Shown one piece after another: positions 11,670 to 21,869 of a stretch of 64,000 nt of DNA. Each line of letters starts with the position of its first letter. Within the stretch, counting starts at the first letter, position 1. The stretch comes from Micrasema longulum. Taxonomy: Eukaryota > Arthropoda > Insecta > Trichoptera > Brachycentridae. A program made the translations under genes and the position numbers. Where the stretch lies: positions 1 through 64,000 of the forward strand of contig JAGVSM010003675.1 in NCBI GenBank assembly GCA_022494885.1, in the 5' to 3' direction. Under the pieces are notes generated by a model that saw only the letters and a program-made list of their open reading frames with translations, ran no database searches and was not told where the DNA came from.

Positions 11670-12055
11670 TTTGGGTAGGTAAGAAAAAATTGCCTTAAGG
11701 CAATATGCCAGCCCTTTTATGAATACATATTGTATATGTATATAAAGTGTCAAATAAATAAATGAATATGATGTTTGGAACATAATTTTTACGTGTTAAT
11801 TTAATCTGTTTATATACCAATCCAGAAGGATTTATTTAATAACCTCTCGATTGGTTTAACCCTTAATAGCATGGTGTAACTCATTGAATACATACATCAA
11901 AAATAACCATGAAACAACTTTAACCCAATAATACAAATGAGTTAGTAATGTTAAGAATTATATACGTAGCAAAGATAGTACAAAAGATGCGTAAAGGTTC
12001 GACAACTCAGGTTCCTTTATTTAAAGTTCACAAATATAAAAAGAGTCATATAATG
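11670..12055. other. Unassigned AT-rich DNA
   Basis: Nothing recognised. Confidence 0.5.
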
Positions 12056-12059
12056 GTAT

Positions 12060-12492
12060 ATGATTCAACAATGCAACGCTGTTAATAGGGAAATATCACA
12101 TACCCCAAACGCTGATAAAAATATATGAAATGGATTAAGAATAATTAATTGTATTTTCAAAATCAATATGGATATTGTTGAGAAATGTTTTGATACATTA
12201 ATGTAAAAAATAAATTTGACATAAAAAATCGCGACGTGTTTGGCCTTGGTTGTTGTGACATCAAAATTCATGATATTGTTCTACAAAAATTCCAATTGCA
12301 GTAACAAATAAACATAAATCGTGACGTATTAGGGGCGTGGCCAATGGAATCGCCGTTTTTGCGGGAATTAAAAATGTCAAATTTTAAAGTATTTTAAATT
12401 TGTAATTGAACTAATAAAATTTTTAAAAAACTACTGTGAAATTATTTTTTTTTACTGGCCAGTATTTCATAGACCTTTATTACTTTCAAAAT
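12060..12492 (-). repeat. MITE-3 copy
   Basis: Relative to the 53.5-kb copy this is inverted. Shared blocks in order are TAGGGAAATATCACATACC, TATGAAATGGATTAAGAATA, CAATATGGATATTGTTGAG, ACGTGTTTGGCCTTGGTTG, GGGGCGTGGCCAATGGAAT, GCGGGAATTAAAAATGTC and AGTATTTCATAGACCTTTAT. No coding capacity; terminal repeats are not clear. Confidence 0.7.
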
Positions 12493-12764
12493 CTAAAAAA
12501 AAATAAAAACTTGATATTTTCCTATTGTCTTCATTCGAACCTCAATGTGCAGTTCAATTATATATGGCAAAATTTATAATTTGCTTTCTCTCTTTTCATC
12601 AATAAATTATGAACTTTTTTAACTCGTGCAATTTGCACTGCATTGAAACACTCAAGAATCTTGTTTTCTTTGAAACCGGTTGGTGAAAATAAAAAAAAAA
12701 ATGTGGTTAAAAACAAAGTTGTTGTATTTATTTAATTACAACGTGTATCGATCATCTATTACGC

Positions 12765-12822
12765 AGAAGTAAAATGATTAGTCTTACGCCTCAGGTGCCA
12801 GTCCTATATAAAATGAATGTTT
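12765..12822 (-). repeat. SINE-B body fragment
   Basis: AAATGATTAGTCTTACGCCT and CAGGTGCCAGTCC match the SINE-B body in reverse complement. Confidence 0.55.
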
Positions 12823-12952
12823 CACGTCGATTTTGAAAGTAATCAAGTATCGTGGACGAACGCGCTAAATACTATACTACAAGAACGGCTTAATGCCACT
12901 CGATTTCCTTTTACAAGACTTTAACCCGAGAATAACCAATGAGGGGTTGTTC

Positions 12953-13001
12953 GACACGACGGAAACTACGCGGTTTGCAACCGCTGCTGTTCCGCCGTGT
13001 C
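12953..13001. other. Forked inverted repeat in a CpG-rich segment
   Basis: The outer stem is GACACGACGGAA (12,953-12,964) pairing with TTCCGCCGTGTC (12,990-13,001), one mismatch. The inner stem is GCGGTT (12,970-12,975) pairing with AACCGC (12,979-12,984) around a 3-nt loop. The surrounding segment, about 12,830-13,045, is unusually rich in CpG for this window and shows no repeat similarity. Confidence 0.55.
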
Positions 13002-13053
13002 TGGATTCGGCGTAAGAGGATATACGTCGAAGAGCAGTTCGATCAATAGGTAT

Positions 13054-13355
13054 TTATCCTAGATCATTTTTCTTATATTCAAGTAACAGTGTTACTAACC
13101 CTTTGTCTGTCAGACTACAAAACAATACATCAGTATTTAAAGAGTTCTTCGAATTCTTTTGTATATGCATTCTCGGCGAATACAGCATTGGTAAACTCAT
13201 TTTTTTTCTACCAAATACATGGAATATATTAAGAGCTATAAATATGCTCATGGCAAAGATCAAAATTTCGATTAAAACCGCACGTAATTCGGTCTTGTGG
13301 TTATTCAATATATCAAGGACACACATGCAAACATTGCTTTTAAATATTTATGGAT
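13054..13355 (-). pseudogene. Repeat M copy with coding-like hydrophobic segment
   Basis: The minus strand carries a 90-codon open frame whose first 40 residues are hydrophobic (CVLDILNNHKTELRA, then EILIFAMSIFIALNIFHVF). The same stretch appears, broken by stops, at 48.82-48.99 kb on the minus strand (INLRAIFSEM, IFATNIFITLNIVNLF). Conservation at the protein level between the two places suggests a once-coding sequence with a membrane segment. The family was not recognised. It could be a degraded transposon gene or a duplicated host pseudogene. Confidence 0.4.
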
Positions 13356-13516
13356 AGGTAATAACAATGAAAGGGAAAAAAATATATGCATAGCTAAGAT
13401 AAAAAAACAGCCACTACGTGATATATCCCAATCCAATTTAAAAGTTACAAGAAGGTAAGGCAGTAGGCGGAGGGAACTCACAGATCTAACAAAAGCGCGG
13501 GGTGCCTGTAGTCAAT

Positions 13517-14139
13517 GAGGAATTCCACTGTTTTCTAATTATTTTTTTTCTATTAGCGTACTATTTAACTAAGCAAAAATATTTTTTTTTGTGCGTTATT
13601 TACAAAGATATGATTTTTTAAAGTTACATTTATCAAATACCGCGCCAAATGACTGTAATCATTGTGTCATTTTTCAGTAGTGACGTCATGAAACGGTTGG
13701 CGTTCTTACTTTCACTGACCTGACAATAATCTATGGAATATTGCTTTGATTACTTCATTAAGTTGAATGTAATTTGCTCATTTCTATGTTATGGTTGTTT
13801 TTACGAACGTTTCGATTTAGAAAAACCTAGAAAGTTGACATAATCTCTGGTTAAAATGTCAAATTATACAAATTATCCTCTTTTTTTTCTATGGTTAAAA
13901 CGTTCTTTACAAGGTGCGGGGGCTTTAAAGCGGAACCTGGAAATACTACACGTAGATATAAGGAATGACGTCATTATTGACGATTTTAAAATGAATATTA
14001 TTTTTAACATTTTTTATTTATTTTTGCGTGCGTTTTTGGGATATTTCATCCTACTCCAAAATTTTTAAATATTCACGTGTACACAAAAACATTTTTCAAA
14101 TTTAATTCCGGGTTGGGCTGGAATTCCTCATTATACGAA
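13517..14139. mobile_element. MITE-1 relative with ATGAGGAATTCC termini
   Basis: The left end ATGAGGAATTCCACTG and the right end CTGGAATTCCTCAT form inverted repeats; the right end is followed by TA. Next to the right end GGGTTGGGCTGGAATTCC resembles the GTTGGGCTAAAATTCC end at 16.5 kb, tying this copy to MITE-1. The interior is longer than in the 426-bp copy at 18.05 kb and holds only accidental frames. Confidence 0.6.
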
Positions 14140-14485
14140 TAGTTATTGATCTAGTGTTAAATACAGTTTTTTGACACTCTCTCGCGCATGTTTCATCTAA
14201 TACCGTGCAAAAAAGATAACTGTACGACGGACTGATTATGCGTCGTATAAATCAATAGAATCGGCGATTCGTATTCCCATTTTCCTAAAAACTTAACCGA
14301 TTTCAAATTTTTTTAGATAAAAAAGGGTAGAAAAAAAACTGTTTTCACACGTTTTGTTTATTTTTGAATAGCATATATAATCTTTCTTACAGGACTCTGG
14401 TTTCAATTAAAACATCGACACATATTTTTCGAAAAATTAAGTATTTTTACTTAAGAAAATAAGACAGAAGAAGGTTCTGCATTAT
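14140..14485. other. Unassigned DNA
   Basis: Nothing firmly recognised. CCGTGCAAAAAAGATAACTG near 14,204 resembles CAGTGCAAAAAAGACAACCG near 48,038, so a shared repeat fragment is possible. Confidence 0.35.
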
Positions 14486-14489
14486 AAAG

Positions 14490-15060
14490 TATTTATTTTA
14501 TTTATTTATTCATATTTTACTCTTACAAACGATACACAATAATAATAATAATGTGACCTCACTAGGGTTACCCGTCCTGAGGACACCTAACAATATACTT
14601 TAAAAAAAATATTTTTACATTTGAGAATAAACAAAGAAGGCTAACTTAATAAACAGAGATAATTAACAAAATATTAAGACTGTTTTAAAAACTAGGTATA
14701 TAATATGTATATCTTTATTATTTATATTACAAAACGCACAATGAAAATAAGAAAAACCTAACAAAAGCTATACGCTTGTAAACCAGTTGATTCAATATTG
14801 GTTTGGGCGAATGAGACAATCCATTTTACTTCTACCTAGCTTTACTATAGATTTTTTATAGACTTTTAAAACATTTTTTCCTTACTGATTGTTTTAATAA
14901 ATAGTGGAAGTAGGTTAGAGATTTTAATTGAATAATATTTAAAATCCCTTTGTCCGAAAGTAGTAGTTTGTATATGGTTAAGTTGTCTTTGTGTTGAAGA
15001 TCTAGTATGCATCTTATACATAGTTATAACGTAGGTTTTATTATAATAAAAATACAGCTT
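14490..15060 (-). mobile_element. Probable LINE 3' UTR, inverted
   Basis: The left edge TTTATTTATTTATTCAT is the reverse complement of an AAATAAATAAA tail. It is followed by TGACCTCACTAGGGTTACCC and GTCCTGAGGACACC. A similar order (tail, then TGTCCTCACTGGGGTGTCCC) occurs at 50.87 kb, so both are likely 3' ends of one LINE family. No coding remnant was read. Confidence 0.45.
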
Positions 15061-15500
15061 TTGATAAGTCCGTCATGTTTTACGAAAGTCGTATAATACG
15101 ATTTCAGAGCCACGTTTATTTTACGGATGTCGGATATTTTTTTAGGTCATGTGTGAAATTCTTCGCATACAAATTATACCAGCTGGACTATAAATAAACA
15201 AGTGTGTTATAGTCCTTGTTTTATATTTCGGGCACGGCGGTAAAATTTTAATGGTCTTAGTATAGGAAGCTTTCAGTTTTTATGGCGACTTTCCCTTCCC
15301 TTTGTTTGGGCGTCCGATTCAGAACTAATTGTTACTTGGGGAAGATAATAAAACAAACAAACGCATAGTATGTATTTAAAATTTATTAATTTTCACGCCC
15401 ATAAGGCTTTTACATACGTACTCATTATATAAAACATGAGTACATAAAAAACAAAAAATAAAGTAATACTCTTTAGAGAAATAAAATGAACTACAGTATA
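15061..15500. other. Unassigned DNA
   Basis: Nothing recognised. Confidence 0.45.
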
Positions 15501-15592
15501 AGGAATATATTGGGTGTCAAAAAATATGAAAAAGTAGTGTGCTGTAAAAGAGAAAGAACTCCGCAAGAAACTTGCTTAGACATATGTATGAA

Positions 15593-15722
15593 ATTGATGT
15601 AGGGTTGTGAGACATGGTGCCTTTCCGAAAGAGATAAAAAAAGACCAGAGGCCTTCGATTGATGTAGGGTTGTGAGACATGGTGCCTTTCCGAAAGAGAT
15701 AAAAAAAGACTAGAGGCCTTCG
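15593..15722 (+). repeat. 65-bp tandem duplication inside a LINE remnant
   Basis: Two head-to-tail 65-bp units (15,593-15,657 and 15,658-15,722) differ at a single base (GACCAGAG versus GACTAGAG). Each encodes the reverse-transcriptase block GCETWCLSERDKKR; because 65 is not a multiple of three, the first unit is out of frame with the second. Very high identity implies a recent event. Confidence 0.9.
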
Positions 15723-16063
15723 AGATGTGGTGCTACAGAAAAATATTAGGAATTTGCTGGAGAGACCACATTACTAATGACGAGGTTCTCAAAAGAATCG
15801 AAGAAGGTAGGCACCCAATCAAAACCATCTCAGACAGGCGAGCCCGGTGGATCGGCCACATTATGCGCCATGAGGGTCTCCTGCACAACATCATAGGGGG
15901 AAGGACTGAGGGGACAAATTATAAAGGGCGCCCCCGACGGGAATATTTGGAGCAAGTGTGCGATGATTTAAACTGCGCCTCATATGTCGAGCTGAAGAGG
16001 GCTACAGAAAATAGAGACCAATGGAGAACAAGATGCAGGACTTGGCTGCAAACCAATCTCTAG
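15660..16063 (+). pseudogene. LINE reverse-transcriptase C-terminal domain (RTE-like)
   Basis: From about 15,668 the open frame reads GCETWCLSERDKKRLEAF, EMWCYRKILGICWRDHI, NDEVLKRI, RARWIGHIMRHEGLL and KGRPRREYLEQVCDD, ending at a stop at 16,063. This is the post-catalytic region of an RTE/Jockey-like LINE polyprotein (YGCETW block, MWCYR-ML block, RWIGH-R block, GRPR basic motif). The catalytic fingers and palm are absent, so it is a 5'-truncated copy. The 3' flank is A-rich (GAAAAAGAAAAGAG), probably the tail. A 65-bp duplication at its 5' side breaks the frame. Confidence 0.85.
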
Positions 16064-16129
16064 GATTGAGACTGCGAAAAAGAAAAGAGAAAAAAATATG
16101 TCAAAAAATATTTAAAAAATTAAATATTC

Positions 16130-16539
16130 GATGAACAAATGACTCAGTGTCTTTTTTATTTTTTCATTTTTTAATAGAATATTCAACTAGGCCAAATTTT
16201 TTTTCATTTATATAGCAGTTTATTAGCGCTGTGATTTTTGAAAGTTTTGCATTTCTGAAATAACTCAGCGTGAGGCGTCAGAGGTTGTTCTATAACAGTT
16301 CTTCCGATTGGTTCGTGTATGGTGACCAAACCGGATATCCTTCAAAGCTCTCATATCATTAGATGGCTTATATGAACCAGTGACGTTATTTAAAGTAGTG
16401 TGTTTTTATTAAAATATTTATTATAATTTTGTTGGTACATTTTTAAGAAATTTTACAGTACAATTCAATGCTTTAATTTTTACCGCGCGCAATAAAACAT
16501 TTTTTGTATCTAATGTCCCGTTGGGCTAAAATTCCTCAT
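16130..16539 (-). mobile_element. MITE-1 copy
   Basis: In reverse complement this matches the 18.05-kb copy: ATGAGGAATTTTAGCCCAAC at the right end (followed by TA at 16,540-16,541), then ACAAAAAATGTTTTATTGCG, AACGTCACTGGTTCATATAA and TTTCAGAAATGCAAAACTTT. The left end is degraded. Inserted between two LINE remnants. Confidence 0.7.
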
Positions 16540-16618
16540 TAAAGATATGTAAATTTAAAAAAATACTTTGTAAAGGTTTAAAACAGTTAGGTACATTATA
16601 TTGATTTATGTTCGATAG

Positions 16619-16853
16619 GGAATATAATTTTGGGGGTCGTCCATCTTGTGGGGTCTTGTCTCGCAACACGTCCTGCCCATTGCCACTTCAGTCTTGCTAC
16701 GCGATCCATGATATCAACCATTCTGGTTCTGTTCCTGCAAATTGGCTGCAAGCAACAACCAACCGCAAGAAATGGAAGAATTTGAGAGAAGCCTATATCC
16801 AGCATTGGAGGACAGAAGGCTGAATAATAGAAGAGGAAGAAAGGAATATAATT
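16619..16853. mobile_element. 5'-inverted (twin-primed) RTE-like LINE insertion with 11-bp TSD
   Basis: The flanks carry the direct repeat GGAATATAATT at 16,619-16,629 and 16,843-16,853. Between them, 16,630 to about 16,738 encodes on the minus strand the block RVARLKWQWAGRVARQDP, while about 16,740-16,823 encodes on the plus strand the following block NWLQATTNRKKWKNLREAY ending in a stop. In the 19.1-kb copy the two blocks lie in one direction in that order. Inverted 5' part, forward 3' part, one TSD: the layout expected of twin priming during target-primed reverse transcription. The 3' tail is GAATAATAGAAGAGGAAGAA. Confidence 0.85.
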
Positions 16854-17109
16854 AAGTATTGTTTTTTTTTTTAAATTTAAAAGGCTTATGTTAAAGACAT
16901 CAATGTTGTTAGCTTATTGGTTCGAATGTACATGCATCCGTAGTACTGGTGAATTCGCGCTTAAATAAGTAGGTAATTAATCAAAGTAGAATAGTGCATT
17001 TCATAAGGTAACTCGACTAGGTACTTGCGCACTAATATTTTTTTTGAGTTTACAGTAATCGAACATTGATGAGAACACTTTAAATAAAGAAAGCAAGCCA
17101 CTTAATTGT

Positions 17110-17556
17110 CAACAATATTTTGAGTTTGTCCAAATTTTTGTAGACAAGGACTGGATTCAACTCCCTGGGGAGCTGTTTATATTAACATATTACAACAGAG
17201 ATGAAGAACTTTTAAGAGAAGGTAATATAGAAGTATAGGCATCTACACTTAAACCAGCCATTGACAGGTCATAAGCCCTGTAGATGCCTATACTTCTATA
17301 TTACCTTCTCTTAAATGTTCTTTATCTCTGTTGTAATATGTAAACACTTAATTGTCGTCTGTTTTCTAATATAAACTTTTATTTCCATCTTGTAAATGTG
17401 AGGAAAAAACATTTAACGCCTTGGCACACTTGCACATTAGAATCTGGTATTTCTTTGTAAAAAAAAACTTAATAAATTTTAATGCAGGCAAGATCGAATT
17501 TCTTCAAATCAAAGTTCTTGTCTACCAAAATTTGGACAAACTCAAAATATTGTTGA
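17110..17556. mobile_element. R1 fold-back element
   Basis: Starts with T1 (AATATTTTGAGTTTGTCC), the body start, then a 31-nt loop and the inverted body start, and ends with T1 inverted (GGACAAACTCAAAATATTG). The outer termini CAACAATATTTTGAG and CTCAAAATATTGTTG are perfect inverted repeats. Arms 17,183-17,247 and 17,279-17,343 pair almost without mismatch. About 160 nt between the inner arm and right T1 are not R1-like. Confidence 0.8.
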
Positions 17557-17559
17557 ATT

Positions 17560-17955
17560 ATTAGATTTATTTTTGCATACACATATTTACTATAAAACAT
17601 TACTATCGAAAGTCAAATATAATGGTAAGATGCGCATAATCGCTTATTCTGACGATTCGCCTTTGCTGCCTATTATGCATAGTTTACCCTGAAAATGGCT
17701 GCTACAACGGTAGCCGGAATGTTACAACTAATCCAAACTACTCAGAAATAGCCAAAAAAGTCCAGAAATTTTAATAAAATAATGAGAAAAAATGCATATT
17801 TGTTCTCCCTACTGCAATATATGTGTGAAATCTATGCATACCCATGTATGTATTAATAATACGTAAACACGTTTATTTTATTTTTCTTAATTTATTTTTA
17901 TTTGCTACTTTTTTGTGAAATGCATTTCCGGCTTTTTATTTAATCCATAATCCAT
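17560..17955. other. Unassigned DNA
   Basis: Nothing recognised. Confidence 0.45.
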
Positions 17956-17959
17956 AGTT

Positions 17960-18050
17960 TAATACATATTTATTTATTTATTTATACATCAACGGTTGAA
18001 AGAACATAAAAAAAAAATGTTTTATAGAAATAATTACAGCAGTGCACAAT
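17960..18050 (-). mobile_element. Possible inverted LINE tail
   Basis: TATTTATTTATTTATTTATA looks like an inverted LINE tail; the MITE-1 insertion at 18,052 interrupts what follows, so little of the UTR can be read. Confidence 0.3.
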
Positions 18051-18051
18051 A

Positions 18052-18477
18052 ATGAGGAACTTCAGCCCTACGGGAAATTGGATACAAAAAATGTTTTCTT
18101 ACGCGGGGTCAAAATTAGAGCATTAAATTGTACTTCAAAGTTTCTTGAAAATGTACAGAAAAAATAATTAAAAATATTTTGATAAAAACGAACTACTTTA
18201 AATGACGTCACTGGTTCATGTGAATCAACCTATGATCTGAGAGCTATGGAAGATTTCCGGTCTGCTTGTCGCTTCTGGACCAATAGGAAGAACTGAATGG
18301 GAATAAGCGGAAATGAACCTGTGACGTCACACGCGGAGTTATTTCAGAAATACAAAACTTTAAAAAATCGTAGCGCCGATAAAACGATATGTAAAAATTA
18401 AAAAAAAATAAAATTGACTCAGTTTAACAGTCTATTAACGAATAAAACATTTGAAAAAAACCACTGAACTTCCTGAT
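18052..18477. mobile_element. MITE-1, complete copy
   Basis: Termini ATGAGGAACTTCAG and CTGAACTTCCTGAT are imperfect inverted repeats, each flanked by TA (18,050-18,051 and 18,478-18,479). The interior contains two TGACGTCA palindromes and no open frame. Other copies: 16.1-16.5 and 63.3-63.7 kb; a longer relative at 13.5-14.1 kb. TA duplication suggests a Tc1/mariner-type transposase source. Confidence 0.8.
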
Positions 18478-18626
18478 TATGTAGTACATAATTTGAAATA
18501 TAATAGAATAATTAAAATTAAACAATTAAGTGAACAAAAAATATAAAAATAAAAAAAGCCAAATTATGTCAAAACAGTAAAATCCTACAAGGCGTTTAAA
18601 TAAAAAAAATATAATAATAAAACAGC

Positions 18627-19422
18627 AACCGTGAAAATCTAGTTATTATAAGTAAAGAGGTAAATAAACTGGAATCTATTGTAAAAGAATTTTACGAAGA
18701 CTCTAGAAAGATCGATCTGGAAATGAATATAGACAAAACTAAGATTTTGAGTCCAATACCTGGCAACATATGTACTAGAAGTAAAACTATCGGTGCTGTT
18801 GACGAGTACATTCACCTTGGGCACGTAATCAAATTGGGAAAATTTAATCAAACCGCGGAACTGCCTAGACAAATCGGGTTAAGTTGGGCTGCGTTTCGAA
18901 AGCTGAAACACATTTTCAGCAATAAGGAAAACCCAAATAATCTGAAGGCCAAAGTCTACAACTCTTGTGTTCTGCCGGTGGTAACATACGGTCTTGAAAC
19001 CATATCACTCACTGCTAGAAGTGTTCACAAAATGAAATGAACTCAGCAGTCTATGGAAAGACCAATATTGGGCGTCTCTTTAAGAGACTGATAAAGGAAT
19101 GAGGAGATAAGACGCCGTACAAAGGTGACCGATATCGCAAAAAGAGTGGAAAGACAAAAATGGCAGTGGGCGGGTCATGTGGCGAGACAAGAAGTCGATA
19201 GGTGGACTTCCAGAATACTAAACTGGAGACCCCAGGGAAGTAAAAGGAAAGTAGGGAGACCACAAAGGAGATGGACTGACAACGTCGTCGAAATCGTGGG
19301 CCATGGATGGAAACAGAGTGCCCAGGACAGAAGAACATGGAAAAATTTGGAAGAGGCCTATATTCAGCAGTGGAGAGAAACGGGCTGATAAGAAGAAGAA
19401 GAAGAAGAACCGTGAAAATCTA
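18627..19422 (+). mobile_element. 5'-truncated RTE-like LINE insertion with 15-bp TSD and AAG tail
   Basis: The direct repeat AACCGTGAAAATCTA occurs at 18,627-18,641 and 19,408-19,422 and flanks a 766-bp insert. The insert opens directly in reverse-transcriptase coding sequence and ends, just after its stop codon, in a TAAGAAGAAGAAGAAGAAG simple-repeat tail. A minimal 3' UTR and microsatellite tail are typical of RTE-like LINEs. Confidence 0.92.
18642..19390 (+). pseudogene. RTE-like LINE polyprotein C-terminal half
   Basis: The frame is continuous from the first base of the insertion: VNKLESIVKEFYEDSRKI, MNIDKTKILS (region just after the YADD box), YIHLGHVIKLG, KAKVYNSCVLPVVTYGLE, then RPILGVSLRD, RNEEIRRRTKVTDIAKRV, KWQWAGHVARQEVDRW, GRPQRRWTDNVVEIVG and the final WKNLEEAYIQQWRETG. 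Three in-frame stops (about 19,038, and a TGA-TAA pair at about 19,089) interrupt it; the TGAs sit where related copies have arginine, consistent with CGA-to-TGA decay. The catalytic core is missing, so the copy was dead on arrival. The same C-terminus occurs at 16.6 kb. Confidence 0.88.
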
Positions 19423-20305
19423 CGCACTTATTTGGAACAAAATGGTGTTTTTTATTTTTTTTCATACACAAAACATTCGAGTATACAGTATGATAAATAT
19501 TTAGAATTCTTTCAAGATAATATTGTAATGCAGATAAACTCTATTAATGTTACTGTTTCAAAAAAATATTTATAAAACAGTGTGCTACATTCACTGTTCA
19601 TACTAAGTAACTTAACCTTAAACCGATGATATAAGTAATTAAGTGATGAAACCTTAGTAAATAAAAATGACGCATTATTACACAATTAATCCCTTCGGTG
19701 TACCTCGATTGAGCGCTGGGGTAACAAGGTAGCAGAGTTATATACAAGGGTTGAGTGTTTTAGCCTTCTCAAGTTATAATTTCGTTGATGCAGCTAAAGT
19801 ACAGGAGAGCTTAGTCGATATACTGAGTGCTGACTCCTTCAGACTCACAGCTACTATGAGTTAGGTATATTGAACGTAAAATTTATTACCGAAAGTAATG
19901 TTTTAAGAAGATTTCCGGAAAAAAAAGACATGGCACGGCCAAATTTAACAAATACTCGAAGATCGACATGTCAAAAAGTCGTAATAATCGGCGTGCGTGT
20001 ACGAAAAGATGTATAAATGTAGGAGAAGCGAGACATGTATGCTAAGACGTCGTGATATGGTATTCTATCCTCTTTGTCTACCCTTAAGGAGAAACGGCGT
20101 GATGGTTTGTTGTTTGTTATTATTCATTTACATCATTTTTACTTTATTATATCTATAGATGTATATAATATATTTTAAAAATAAATTCCGTTAATTTTTC
20201 CATAAATAAATTACAATTTGTATGATATAGGACAGAATACATTCATTGGGTCAAATCTTGCACAAGATTTTGTACCATTTTCTGACTCATGTAAAACAAA
20301 GTTTA
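19423..20305. other. Unassigned DNA
   Basis: No recognised repeat or gene. About 19,690-19,870 is locally less AT-rich and single-copy in the window, but no frame stays open. Confidence 0.45.
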
Positions 20306-20309
20306 ATTA

Positions 20310-20450
20310 ATTTATTTACATACATAAGTTAAATGTACATTATTTGAGACATAAGTCCCAACTCCGTGGGACTAAAGGTCCAGTGCTGAGATGGGATGAG
20401 TAGTTATATGACACAGTCACATGAGTTAATCTCCACAAATATATGATCAG
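20310..20450 (-). mobile_element. LINE 3' UTR, same family as 4.5 kb, inverted
   Basis: ATTATTTGAGACATAAGTCC, CAACTCCGTGGGACTAAAGG and GACACAGTCACATGAGTTAA are the reverse complement of the 3' UTR at 4,600-4,700. The inverted tail is at the left edge. Confidence 0.7.
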
Positions 20451-20454
20451 AATC

Positions 20455-21865
20455 ATAAAAAATAATAAAAAAAATATTAAATAATATATTCAACCGTAAG
20501 ACCACGCCCATCAAATATTAAATAATCAAGTACTACTTCAATACTAGTAAAAAACCTTTTTTTATGCTGCCGAAATTTACGATCATAAATTACACAATCG
20601 AAAGATGAAAAACACAGGAATATTCAATATAACTCGAATAATTTTTTTAGAGTGTAGCAAAAGAAAAGGGCCCTCTTAAGATATTATTGATAAAAAATAA
20701 ACACACAGCAAAACAAATTGAATGAGGCCCTTCAAATTTTTTGAAGTACTTATTTGAGATCGAATTGAGTTCTTACCTTTTATTTCCGTGGTTAAAAAAC
20801 ATTTTTTTGATTGATATTTCAATCGAGAAGGAGAAAAATTTTAGAGCAGAAATATAGAAGTCTTACTATTAGAATCATAGAACTTCCGAGATCCATAACT
20901 TTTTTGTGTAGTTACTCAACACACTACGTAAAATTCATTACCTTGGAAAAAATATTAAACCACCTAATGAATTAATAAGTAAGTATTATTATTTTTTTAT
21001 TGGATAAAGTAATTGTCTTAACGCTAAAATAATACAATTTTTCTGTAAAAAATATTTAATTACTATTATCAAAGAATCTTTTTTCAAGGTCGTATTACAA
21101 AAATTATCACAAATGTAATCCAATTATAGTGTAAAATGTTAACACACAATATAAAAGAATAATTATAACTAAATAACTATGTAAAAAGAAAACAATAGAA
21201 ATGTTTACAAAGTGAAATGCAGCAGTAAATTAAACAATATATGGTAACGATATTATAAATATATATTATGCATCCAAAACTTCTACAATATAATAATACG
21301 TAAACACGGTTATAAATAGGATATGATAAATATATATTATGCATCCAAAACCTCTCAGTAATTGTAAAATTAATGAATAAATTCCAAATTGAAATGACAG
21401 TCTTTTAAAATGTTTAATAGTAAAAAAAATATATTGAGTTACAATAAGTATTTAAGGTCCTCATTTATATATTGAGTTAGCATTTATTTTGTAGAACTCC
21501 ATAAAAAACTTAGAATAATCTAACAGTGATTTTAATCGACTCATTTCGTTTTTTTTATTAAAATAATAATAATACTTTATAATAAGTATTTTCAAACAAA
21601 CGTCTAATAAGGCAAAACAATTTTGTAAACTTTCCGCACTCTGAGTAGAAGGCTGTTGTTAACCAAAATTCATCGATTTTGAGTTATGGACACAATCAAA
21701 ACGTTAATTTTGCTCTGCATATTTGAATGAAACAGTCGTTATTCTATCACAAATACCTGAGTAGTTATCCCAATTATTTCACTTTTCTTTATAATCTTTT
21801 TTATTAATTTTTTCATTATATATTTTTATAAGTTCTATATTCTATCAAAAATAATTACATTTTTA
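20455..21865. other. Unassigned AT-rich DNA
   Basis: No gene seen. A short repeat unit (TATTATGCATCCAAAAC) occurs at about 21,265 and again at about 21,335, a local duplication. Confidence 0.45.
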
Positions 21866-21869
21866 TTTA

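Noticed and set aside
17110..17556. CRISPR-like or terminator hairpin
   Set aside because: The hairpin comes from two inverted R1 copies; the window is eukaryotic and has no spaced direct repeats.
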